Source of the DNA: Candidatus Helarchaeota archaeon
GTDB lineage: Archaea; Asgardarchaeota; Lokiarchaeia; Helarchaeales; JABXJV01
Reading direction: 5' to 3'
Assembly (NCBI GenBank): GCA_013375355.1
Contig: JABXJV010000584.1
Coordinates: 1 to 8,888, forward strand
DNA length: 8,888 bases
Shown: piece after piece, positions 1 through 6,294 of the stretch
Layout: each line of letters starts with the position of its first letter
Numbering within the stretch: position 1 is the stretch's first letter
Notes under the pieces: model-generated
The model's database searches: none
Told to the model about the DNA's origin: nothing
The model's input: the letters and a program-made list of their open reading frames with translations, nothing else
Program-made: the position numbers and the translations under genes

Positions 1-1132
1 AAGTTTCAAATATTAATATAATAGCAAAGAATGGTAAATATTCAATCGACTCATAACCAAATTCCCCATAAACAATTGGCATAACCTCACTTATTACAGT
101 CCCCATAAAAATCGCCAGTATTACTGAAATATATAAAGCATATTTTGAGCCTAAATTTACATATTTGACAAGATTTTCTTTATTTTCTAGAATATTTTGT
201 TCTGAAGAGGCTGGAAGAAGTGCATTGAAAATAGCACATGAGATGGGAAATAGAAATGTGAAAATATAATTGGCAATAAAATAATAGGCTAGTTCTGTAT
301 ATGAATTTAAGAAGAAATAAATGAGAACTTTATCATAATAGAAAATAAAAATATGAAAGAGATTCAATAACATAAATATTACATTACATTTCATGAGTTC
401 TGTTCTTTCTTCCTTTTTCTGTTGAGAAGATAAATTCATCTCTGCGTCAAGAATTTCATAATTTTTTAATAAATACATCATATATCCAAGAGCAATTACT
501 CCCTTTATTAGTTCAGAGATTAACAATACAATTGTTACAGTCATTAAATTAAGATTATTCGTAAAAGCCAATAATAGATATGATATTGTAATAAAAAATA
601 CTGACGCAGAACTGCTATAGGTTACAAATCTATATTTTTGAAAACCCTGTAATACTCCTGTTGAAATAACTGAAATAATATTTAAGATCCAAACCATTCC
701 AAATAAACCATAAAAAAGAGGCATGTTTACAAGATCGAACTGATAAGATGGGGGAATGATAAAGAAAATAAAAATAAAATAAAAAGATGAAGTGAGAATC
801 CCTATTGTTAAAAAGGCAAATTGGAGGGTATATTTTACTTTTTGCTTACTGAATTCATCATTAATTGCATAATGTTCAGCAATTCTTTTAGTTAATGTAA
901 GTAAAAATCCTACGTATAAAAATGGAGTAAAAATCAGAACTATGGTTTGAATAAAACCCAAACGACCGTAAATCTCTCCTCCAAAAAAAGGATAGTATGT
1001 ATTTATTCCCCAAACTAAAAGTATAGAGTTGAAAATACCTAATAATCCCGTTATGGCTATTTGTAAGAAAACAAAAATACTATTTTCTGATACTCTTGTT
1101 TTTTCAAGACCCTTAGGATTTCTTTTAGCCAT
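1..1132 (-). CDS. Wzx-like polysaccharide flippase (MVF/MATE-type), 3' end missing
   Basis: The minus strand is open without a stop for 377 codons from ATG at 1132 to the window edge. Full family members are about 450-500 residues, so roughly the last quarter is missing. The product is almost entirely hydrophobic helices, interrupted by a charged loop at residues 223-247 that should be cytoplasmic and divides the two halves. Family-like features are an N-terminal helix followed by YGRLGFIQ (54-61), a second-half YYDKVLIYFF segment (264-273) followed by ELAYYFIANYI, an ALLPASSE segment (304-311), and PIVYGE-FGYES near residue 352, typical of polysaccharide-biosynthesis exporters. Known members move lipid-linked oligosaccharides across the cytoplasmic membrane. 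The start is supported by a GTGAT box 3 nt upstream. It is divergent from the acyltransferase array and shares its promoter region. The fold is fairly certain; the substrate is inferred from a probable glycosyltransferase at the other end of the window. Confidence 0.8.
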   Translation of the reverse strand, partial: MAKRNPKGLEKTRVSENSIFVFLQIAITGLLGIFNSILLVWGINTYYPFFGGEIYGRLGFIQTIVLIFTPFLYVGFLLTLTKRIAEHYAINDEFSKQKVKYTLQFAFLTIGILTSSFYFIFIFFIIPPSYQFDLVNMPLFYGLFGMVWILNIISVISTGVLQGFQKYRFVTYSSSASVFFITISYLLLAFTNNLNLMTVTIVLLISELIKGVIALGYMMYLLKNYEILDAEMNLSSQQKKEERTELMKCNVIFMLLNLFHIFIFYYDKVLIYFFLNSYTELAYYFIANYIFTFLFPISCAIFNALLPASSEQNILENKENLVKYVNLGSKYALYISVILAIFMGTVISEVMPIVYGEFGYESIEYLPFFAIILIFET

Positions 1133-1135
1133 CTA

Positions 1136-1140
1136 ATCAC
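1136..1140 (-). promoter_or_regulatory. Ribosome-binding box GTGAT of the flippase gene
   Basis: Read on the minus strand, GTGAT lies 3 nt before the ATG at 1132. It is complementary to the AUCAC of the archaeal 16S rRNA 3' end and supports this start. Confidence 0.45.
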
Positions 1141-1156
1141 TATTGATATACAATTC

Positions 1157-1182
1157 AAGAATTTAGAGTTTGTTAAATTCTT
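1157..1182. repeat. 9-bp perfect inverted repeat, 8-nt spacer
   Basis: AAGAATTTA (1157-1165) and TAAATTCTT (1174-1182) are exact reverse complements around an 8-nt centre. The repeat lies 25-50 nt upstream of the flippase start, where a regulator could bind near the initiation site, or where the flippase leader could fold. It is A/T-rich, so a chance match is possible. Confidence 0.3.
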
Positions 1183-1427
1183 AATGACTTCAAATTAAGT
1201 ATTAATGTTTTTTTAGAGATTTTTTTTAAAAATTTAACCTTTTATCGTTAAAAGAATAACTATATAAAAAATTTGGTATTTTTATAGCATTTTCCTCATT
1301 ATTTTTGGTTATTTTGATTTAAATTACAAAAATTTTATTATTAGCAATATTCTAATTTTCTTCACATCAATTATTATTCTCAAAATTAACCATTTTATTT
1401 TCTTTAAAGCAAGTTGAAAAAAAAAAT

Positions 1428-1440
1428 AAATATATAAAAA
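1428..1440 (+). promoter_or_regulatory. Archaeal TATA-like box of the first acyltransferase unit
   Basis: The A/T-only element AAATATATAAAAA is centred 28 nt before the ATG at 1462. That is close to the usual TATA-to-transcription-start distance in archaea, so the message may be leaderless or nearly so. No bacterial -35/-10 pair stands out. Confidence 0.45.
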
Positions 1441-1461
1441 TTTCTCAATTGTCTGATATTT

Positions 1462-2661
1462 ATGGAAAATTTAGCAACAACTAAAGTAGAAAAAAGAGAA
1501 CCTCTAAAAAGAATTCCTAGAATTCATTCCATTGATTTTTTGCGGGCCATTGCCATTTTAATTATGATTACTGGGCACTTCGGGCTTTGGTTTTTAAATG
1601 GAGATGAGCTCTCTTGGGGTTGGTGGGATTGGTATGGTATGTGGTTTGGTCCAATTGGAGCTCCTATTTTTCTAATTTGTGTAGGATTTAGCTTGGTTTT
1701 TTATGTTGAGAATAAAAAAATAAAATTTTCTGAAAAAGAGATAAGAAATGCCATATTTAGAAGAGGATTTTTCATTTGGGGAGTTGGATATATTATAAAT
1801 TTATTAACTGAACCAATCTCTAGATTGTGGATTTGGAACATAATCGTTTTAATTGGATTCTCTACAATTATTGCATATTTTCTGTTGAAACTAACTATGC
1901 CCCAACGGGTTATTATAACATGCATACTTCTTATTCTTAATCCTCTTTCTCAATTAATCGGTATACTCACCTTTCATAATATTTGGGGGATTTGGGTTTG
2001 GGATCCATTCTTATTACATGATATATTGGGTCATACTATTGAAATTCATGACATTTGGAACCCATTTTCATTTAATATGGTCTTAATCGGCACGATTATT
2101 GGCACTACTACCCGTAATAAAATCAGAGAAGGTAAAATGAGCTCAATTCCAAAAATGTATATTATTTATGGCGTGTTAATTTGCATATTTGGAGCACTTA
2201 TTGATCCAAATTTAAGATTACCTGGTGTTATGTCATTAATTCAAGAGTTTGAACATGAAATTCATATTATTTTTTCCACAGGAGTATTTTTATCCTTTTT
2301 TGGATTATTTTTTTGGCTTCAAGATATTAAAATGCGAAATTTACCAATCATACGTGAAATAACCAATTTAAGTCCATTATCTTTTACGATTTATGTAGTT
2401 CATCTTTTATTCGCGAAATATTTTGTTGGTCCTATTTTAAGCTCTACCATTGGGGCGTTTACTCTTAATAAATTTATTTCAGACCCTTTTATCAAAACCG
2501 TTATTTATTTTGTAATATTCAAGCCTGGAAATCTAATAGCAACATATTCTTTACAAATAGTTACCTTCTCGTTTACTTTCTTTATGTGGATTATCTCAAT
2601 TTTTTGGATGAGATTTAAGATGAAATACTCATTAGAATGGGTAATTCGAAAATTAAGTTAG
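1462..2661 (+). CDS. Multi-pass membrane acyltransferase, HGSNAT/DUF418-like (paralogue 1)
   Basis: This 399-residue integral membrane protein has about ten hydrophobic helices. Family landmarks in order are RIHSIDFLR (20-28), His39 in the first helix (MITGHF), GAPIFL (66-71), the RRG turn (100-102), FWLQDIK (284-290), His314 in LSFTIYVVH, and the tail YSLEWVIRKLS (389-399). The superfamily transfers acyl groups, often from acyl-CoA, to sugars or other acceptors at the membrane; the substrate here is unknown. It departs from its paralogues in having LRA where LRG is usual, and in long loops rich in Trp and His (49-61 and 170-202). ATG at 1462 is chosen because a TATA-like box lies 28 nt upstream and a CTGAT box lies 4 nt upstream. 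It is first in a probable two-gene unit, with the next start 17 nt after its stop. OafA-type acyltransferases are the nearest alternative, but the SLEW tail favours the YeiB/DUF418 side. Confidence 0.75.
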   Translation: MENLATTKVEKREPLKRIPRIHSIDFLRAIAILIMITGHFGLWFLNGDELSWGWWDWYGMWFGPIGAPIFLICVGFSLVFYVENKKIKFSEKEIRNAIFRRGFFIWGVGYIINLLTEPISRLWIWNIIVLIGFSTIIAYFLLKLTMPQRVIITCILLILNPLSQLIGILTFHNIWGIWVWDPFLLHDILGHTIEIHDIWNPFSFNMVLIGTIIGTTTRNKIREGKMSSIPKMYIIYGVLICIFGALIDPNLRLPGVMSLIQEFEHEIHIIFSTGVFLSFFGLFFWLQDIKMRNLPIIREITNLSPLSFTIYVVHLLFAKYFVGPILSSTIGAFTLNKFISDPFIKTVIYFVIFKPGNLIATYSLQIVTFSFTFFMWIISIFWMRFKMKYSLEWVIRKLS

Positions 2662-2669
2662 GCTCAAAT

Positions 2670-2674
2670 GTGAG
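2670..2674 (+). promoter_or_regulatory. Ribosome-binding box GTGAG deciding the start at 2679
   Basis: GTGAG lies 4 nt before ATG 2679, the same spacing as at 5165 and 6286. It favours 2679 over the upstream ATG at 2637, which lies inside the end of the preceding gene. Confidence 0.45.
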
Positions 2675-2678
2675 TATT

Positions 2679-3818
2679 ATGGGAGAACAAACTCAATTAC
2701 CAAGTATGAAGAAAACCCAAAGGCTCCCAAGAGTTAGGACTATTGAAACTATTAGAGGAATTGCTACATTCTTTATGGTTTTTGGGCATTATTATCACTG
2801 GTTTTATAATAAAGAATCTGAACTTGGTAGAGTTTTTGATTTTTGGATTGCAAATTACTCTATGAATCATGGATTTCCATTTTTTATTATTCTTATCGGA
2901 ATTACCTTAAGTTTTGCTATTCAAAGACGATTAGAAAAAGAAATTCCGATAAAAGAACTATCAAAATACATATTAAAAAGAGGTTTAATAATAATAGCAA
3001 TTAGTATCCTTATGAATTTAGGCTCATACATAACTGTTTTATCAATTAATCCCCTATTAATATTAGATTGGAATGTAATGGCAATGATTGGGTTATCATA
3101 TATAATAAACGCTTTTATAATGGTCTTAAAACCACCTAAACTTGCCTATGGAGCTATTGGATTTGCATTAATAATTTTAGATGCAAATATGCCTGTAAGA
3201 GTTGGATTTCATGTTTTAGCTAATATGTTAATTGGAACATTACTTGGGAGTTACTGGATAGAAGCAGTTAGAAATGATAAAATTAGTCAATATCAGCGCT
3301 ATTTATTATTAATTGGAATTTTGCTTTTTGTTGTGACTTTTCCAATTGATTTATGGATTGTTTTCAACTTTGTAGATATAAATAATCCAATTATTTTTGA
3401 TATTCTTTTTTTAGCTTCTGCACGTTATGATTTATGGTTTGTTGTCAAGTCTTTAAATATTGTAATTCCAATCTATCACGACTATCCATGGATATTTAAT
3501 CAATGGATCTATTATCTCTTCTCGATTGGTAATTTTGCAGTTCTTTATTCAGTTCTTTTATATATTCAAGATATTAAAAAGAAAAAATGGAGAGTTTTTA
3601 ACCCAATCATGTTAATTGGGAACATTTCTTTAACTTTATTTGTAACTCACTTTCTAATTGCAGTATACTTTTTCCTTCCTCTTAACTTATATAATTATTT
3701 CCATGTTTTACCTTTTACAGTGATGGGATTAAGCTTATTTATTTTAATTTATATTATAGCCTTAATTTGGAAGCGTAAAAACTATAAATATAGCCTTGAG
3801 TATTTTTTAAGAGGTTAA
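2679..3818 (+). CDS. Multi-pass membrane acyltransferase, HGSNAT/DUF418-like (paralogue 2)
   Basis: With ATG 2679 as start this is a 379-residue protein. An upstream in-frame ATG at 2637 would overlap paralogue 1 by 25 nt and has no clear ribosome-binding site. Landmarks are RVRTIETIRG (18-27), His37 and His40 in the first helix (GHYYHW), FPFFI (66-70), KRG (100-102), YIQDIK (295-300), His324 in ISLTLFVTH, and the tail YSLEYFLRG (371-379). It is the most divergent copy: the otherwise invariant Ser-x-Asp of the N-terminal motif is Thr-x-Glu, the A-P-I-F motif is F-P-F-F, and the C-terminal Leu-Ser pair is absent. About ten membrane helices are visible. A membrane acyltransferase role is inferred from the shared architecture, and altered activity is possible. 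It lies 17 nt downstream of paralogue 1, so the two are probably cotranscribed; a T-run follows its stop. Confidence 0.7.
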   Translation: MGEQTQLPSMKKTQRLPRVRTIETIRGIATFFMVFGHYYHWFYNKESELGRVFDFWIANYSMNHGFPFFIILIGITLSFAIQRRLEKEIPIKELSKYILKRGLIIIAISILMNLGSYITVLSINPLLILDWNVMAMIGLSYIINAFIMVLKPPKLAYGAIGFALIILDANMPVRVGFHVLANMLIGTLLGSYWIEAVRNDKISQYQRYLLLIGILLFVVTFPIDLWIVFNFVDINNPIIFDILFLASARYDLWFVVKSLNIVIPIYHDYPWIFNQWIYYLFSIGNFAVLYSVLLYIQDIKKKKWRVFNPIMLIGNISLTLFVTHFLIAVYFFLPLNLYNYFHVLPFTVMGLSLFILIYIIALIWKRKNYKYSLEYFLRG

Positions 3819-3829
3819 TATAGTAACAC

Positions 3830-3835
3830 TTTTTT
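3830..3835 (+). terminator. T-run, possible archaeal terminator after paralogue 2
   Basis: Six consecutive T residues lie 12 nt after the stop at 3818, with no stem-loop before them. T-runs alone can end archaeal transcription. The TATA-like box at 3854 follows, consistent with a unit boundary. Confidence 0.3.
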
Positions 3836-3853
3836 ATTAAAAAACACAAATAG

Positions 3854-3865
3854 AAAATATAATTA
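3854..3865 (+). promoter_or_regulatory. TATA-like box upstream of the acyl-CoA dehydrogenase gene
   Basis: AAAATATAATTA is centred about 25 nt before the TTG at 3884, so transcription would begin almost at that codon. This suggests the dehydrogenase has its own promoter and supports 3884 over the earlier TTG at 3866, which lies within 10 nt of the box. Confidence 0.4.
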
Positions 3866-3883
3866 TTGAAAGGGATTGATAAT

Positions 3884-5074
3884 TTGAATACATCCGTGTT
3901 TTATACTAAAGAAGAACTTGAATTTCAAAAAGAAATCAGAACATATCTTCAAGAAAACATTCCACAATATGTTGAACCTGCTCTTAGGGGGGATTATTCT
4001 GCAATGCGAAAGGCAATAAAGATAATGGCAAAAAAAGGCTTGTTGGGCGCAATCCATCAGAAAAAATATGGTGGCACAGAAAAGGGTGTCATGGCAGAAT
4101 GTATAATATCAGAGGAATGCGGTAAGGTTGATCCCTCAATTAATATGACACGTGCGGTCTCTACAATTTTTTTCGGCATGCCTCTTTCAGTTTTCGGAAC
4201 TGAGGAACAAAAAGAAAAATACTTACCTAAAATCATATCAGGAGAACAAATCGGAGCTATATGCATGAGCGAAGATGAAGCTGGTTCGGACCTATCTAAT
4301 ATGCAGACAAAGATTGTTCGCGAAGGAGATGAATATATAATAAACGGCCATAAGAAATATATAACAAATGGTTCAACAGCTGATATCCTAGCTATTTTTG
4401 GGGTTCTTGAACATCTTCAAGAGGAGAAGGATCCTCGAAAAAGAATAACAGGTTTTCTTGTAGAATCTAAAACTAAAGGTTTTAAAATAGCTGAAGAATA
4501 TGAACTTTTGGGAATAATTGGTGCAACTTGTGCGAGACTTGAATTTGATGATTTACGTATTCCAGTTGAAAATCTTTTGGGTAAAGAAGGGAAAGGTTTT
4601 CCAATATTAATGTCAGAATTGAATGTCGAGAGAGCGATTATGGCCGCGAGTTGCGTGGGGAATGCTCAAGCGGCATTTGATATCGCTTTAAAATATTCAA
4701 ATGAAAGAGTTCAATTTGGACGTCCAGTATCTCGACAACAAGCAGTTAGTTTTCGAATCGCAGATTCGGCTCTTAAAATTCATGCCTCTAGATTACTCAC
4801 TCTCGAAGCTGCAAGATATCTCGATCAAAGAGATGAAGAATTTGCAACTCTTGCAGCCTCTATGGCATTTGCAAATGCTTCAGAAATGCAAATCGAAGTA
4901 ACTAATGCTTGTATTCAGACTCTTGCAGGGAAAGCCATAACCTATAGATACGAACTTCCGGCTGCTATGTGGCGAGCAGGTCCTGTCATGTGGGTAGTTG
5001 GAGGAACAACAGACATTCAGAAATTCATTGTCCAAAGACAGCTTTATAAATCTCTTAAACTTAAAAAAGATTAA
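3884..5074 (+). CDS. Acyl-CoA dehydrogenase (FAD flavoprotein)
   Basis: With TTG 3884 as start this is 396 residues, the usual family size. It should be a soluble FAD enzyme making 2,3-enoyl-CoA from acyl-CoA and passing electrons to an electron-transfer flavoprotein. Visible landmarks: an N-terminal helical domain beginning FYTKEELEFQKEI, GTEEQKEKYLP (105-115), the first signature SEDEAGSD (129-136), YITN (159-162), LEFDDLRIPVENLLG (219-233), and the flavin-contacting NERVQFG (273-279). The second family signature is degraded. Where most members carry the catalytic glutamate in Y-E-G-T, this protein has V-G-G-T (Gly373). A glutamate in LNVER (Glu249) sits where isovaleryl- and long-chain acyl-CoA dehydrogenases place their base, so activity is probably kept. 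The earlier in-frame TTG at 3866 would add six residues. By eye the gene is richer in G and C than its neighbours. It is bounded by a T-run and TATA-like box upstream and a T-run downstream, suggesting a single-gene unit. Confidence 0.9.
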   Translation: MNTSVFYTKEELEFQKEIRTYLQENIPQYVEPALRGDYSAMRKAIKIMAKKGLLGAIHQKKYGGTEKGVMAECIISEECGKVDPSINMTRAVSTIFFGMPLSVFGTEEQKEKYLPKIISGEQIGAICMSEDEAGSDLSNMQTKIVREGDEYIINGHKKYITNGSTADILAIFGVLEHLQEEKDPRKRITGFLVESKTKGFKIAEEYELLGIIGATCARLEFDDLRIPVENLLGKEGKGFPILMSELNVERAIMAASCVGNAQAAFDIALKYSNERVQFGRPVSRQQAVSFRIADSALKIHASRLLTLEAARYLDQRDEEFATLAASMAFANASEMQIEVTNACIQTLAGKAITYRYELPAAMWRAGPVMWVVGGTTDIQKFIVQRQLYKSLKLKKD

Positions 5075-5099
5075 TTATTCTTTATTATTTTACTAATCG

Positions 5100-5105
5100 T
5101 TTTTT
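5100..5105 (+). terminator. T-run after the acyl-CoA dehydrogenase gene
   Basis: Six T residues lie 25 nt after the stop at 5074, within a T-rich 99-nt gap and without a hairpin. It may be a factor-independent archaeal terminator. A TATA-like element for the next unit follows at 5150. Confidence 0.3.
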
Positions 5106-5149
5106 AACTGATTATTTTGATTTAATTCAATCTTTTAGACTAATTATGG

Positions 5150-5159
5150 TTTATAAATA
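5150..5159 (+). promoter_or_regulatory. TATA-like box before the third acyltransferase gene
   Basis: TTTATAAATA is a good match to the archaeal TATA consensus and lies in the gap before the 5174 gene. Its centre is only about 20 nt before TTG 5174, slightly short for a transcript containing that start. Either initiation is close to the box or another element is used. Confidence 0.35.
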
Positions 5160-5164
5160 ACCTA

Positions 5165-5169
5165 GTGAT
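5165..5169 (+). promoter_or_regulatory. Ribosome-binding box GTGAT deciding the start at 5174
   Basis: GTGAT lies 4 nt before TTG 5174. Its first three bases could themselves be read as an in-frame GTG start, but the same box and spacing occur before other genes here, so it is better read as the ribosome-binding site. Confidence 0.45.
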
Positions 5170-5173
5170 ATTA

Positions 5174-6262
5174 TTGAATGATATAAATACAAAAAAAATT
5201 ACAAGAATTCCTCGTATCTTTTCATTAGATACTCTAAGAGGTCTTAAATTAACTAATATGCTCCAAATACATTTTGCCAACCTTTGGGTTATTCCTTTCC
5301 TAAAGGCTCAATTGGATTATATGTCAATAATTTATATAATCGGGTTGCCACTGTTTATAATAATCCCAGGAGTTTCTTTGGCTATATCCTTAGAAAATAG
5401 AAAATTAAGGGGAGAACCTTCAACAGAGAGCCTGAAACACATTATAAAGCGGGGGTTTATTTTAATATTTCTAAATCAACTCATGAATATAGGAGCATTC
5501 GGATTTGCTGCATCATGGGCAAGTGGAATTTTCTCATTATTAGGTTTTTCGATAATTATAACTTGTTACTTAATGCGTTATTCTAAATTAACACGAGGAA
5601 TAATAGCAGGTATTATTATAGGAATTTCTCCCGTATTGCGTTTATTATTCATTGATATTAATGATTTCCTTGGTAGAGTAGGTTTTGCAGCCCCATGGAC
5701 GATTCAAGAATGGTTAAAAGCTACATTAATTGCGCCAGGCTTTGCACTATTTCCATGGATTGGTTTTGTAATAGCAGGTAGTATATTAGGTGAATATCTA
5801 ATTACAGGGATTAAAGAAAATAATATGGATGAAGCTTTAAAAAAATTGATGATAATTGGAGCAATTTTATTTCCCATAGGTCTTATTATGGATGTTCTAA
5901 AATTTCCAACTTTTACTATAGCAGATTTAAATATTTTTAATACTGGTAACATAATATGGGTGATAGGCCTTAATTGCTTTATAATAGCCGGTTTTTATTG
6001 GATAGAAGATATAAAAAGAGTAAAATTTGTAGTACTGGATATTATTAATTTAGTTGGAAGATTGACTTTAACTATATTTTTCGTTCATGCATTTTACGCA
6101 ATAATTATTGTTGAAGTTATCGGTGATGAGCAAATTTTACGAATGTATTCCTTCTTTATAATTTTCTTATTATTCTTTGTTTTCACTTATATTTTAGGCG
6201 AATTATGGAAAAGAAATAATTTTAAATATTCACTTGAGTGGTTTTTGGGAATATTAAGTTAA
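5174..6262 (+). CDS. Multi-pass membrane acyltransferase, HGSNAT/DUF418-like (paralogue 3)
   Basis: This is a 362-residue, very hydrophobic protein with about ten membrane helices. In order it shows RIFSLDTLRG (14-23), His33 in the first helix (MLQIHF), GLPLFI (57-62), LENRKLRGE (73-81) leading to the KRG turn (92-94), ISPVLRLL (151-158), APGFALFPW (187-195), YWIEDIK (275-281), His305 in LTLTIFFVH, and the tail YSLEWFLGILS (352-362). The PGFxxFP and RGE segments are shared most closely with paralogue 5, so these two look like the nearest relatives in the array. TTG 5174 is preferred because of the GTGAT box 4 nt upstream; GTG 5165 would add three residues. It begins the second part of the array after the dehydrogenase and is probably cotranscribed with paralogues 4 and 5. 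Acyl transfer at the membrane is the family role; donor and acceptor are unknown. Confidence 0.75.
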   Translation: MNDINTKKITRIPRIFSLDTLRGLKLTNMLQIHFANLWVIPFLKAQLDYMSIIYIIGLPLFIIIPGVSLAISLENRKLRGEPSTESLKHIIKRGFILIFLNQLMNIGAFGFAASWASGIFSLLGFSIIITCYLMRYSKLTRGIIAGIIIGISPVLRLLFIDINDFLGRVGFAAPWTIQEWLKATLIAPGFALFPWIGFVIAGSILGEYLITGIKENNMDEALKKLMIIGAILFPIGLIMDVLKFPTFTIADLNIFNTGNIIWVIGLNCFIIAGFYWIEDIKRVKFVVLDIINLVGRLTLTIFFVHAFYAIIIVEVIGDEQILRMYSFFIIFLLFFVFTYILGELWKRNNFKYSLEWFLGILS

Positions 6263-6285
6263 AAATTCCTTTTATCATGGAATTT

Positions 6286-6290
6286 GTGAT
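6286..6290 (+). promoter_or_regulatory. Ribosome-binding box GTGAT favouring the start at 6295
   Basis: GTGAT lies 4 nt before TTG 6295, matching the arrangement at 2670 and 5165. Competing in-frame starts at GTG 6238, ATG 6277 and ATG 6304 lack such a box at this distance. Confidence 0.4.
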
Positions 6291-6294
6291 TCCT

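Larger units (their letters stand above)
1133..1461. other. Divergent intergenic promoter region (329 nt)
   Basis: There is no plausible gene on either strand here; the sequence is extremely A/T-rich with several T-runs and A-runs. It separates the divergent flippase from the first acyltransferase gene and must hold both promoters. The clearest plus-strand element is the TATA-like stretch at 1428-1440. A second TATATA core at 1261-1266 can be read in either direction: for the flippase it would give a leader of about 100 nt, for the plus-strand gene one of about 170 nt. A 9-bp inverted repeat lies at 1157-1182, next to the flippase start. Confidence 0.6.

Noticed and set aside
1200..1225. T-runs in the divergent region as a terminator.
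   Set aside because: No plus-strand gene ends upstream of them, and for the minus strand they are A-runs.
1309..1322. A 14-bp match, TTATTTTGATTTAA, between this site and 5112-5125, both upstream of acyltransferase genes.
   Set aside because: The distances to the starts differ greatly (about 140 and 49 nt), and a 14-mer this A/T-rich can easily recur by chance.
1701..1925. Open minus-strand frame opposite paralogue 1.
   Set aside because: It lies entirely antisense within a gene with clear family motifs; it shows no motif, promoter or ribosome-binding site of its own.
3863..4266. Two short minus-strand frames opposite the acyl-CoA dehydrogenase.
   Set aside because: They mirror the coding strand of a strongly recognisable enzyme and have no independent support.
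4701..4901. Plus-strand 66-codon frame inside the dehydrogenase.
   Set aside because: It is an out-of-frame shadow spanning the conserved flavin-contacting region of the real gene.
5704..5952. Minus-strand frame opposite paralogue 3.
   Set aside because: It is antisense to conserved membrane helices and has no start signals.
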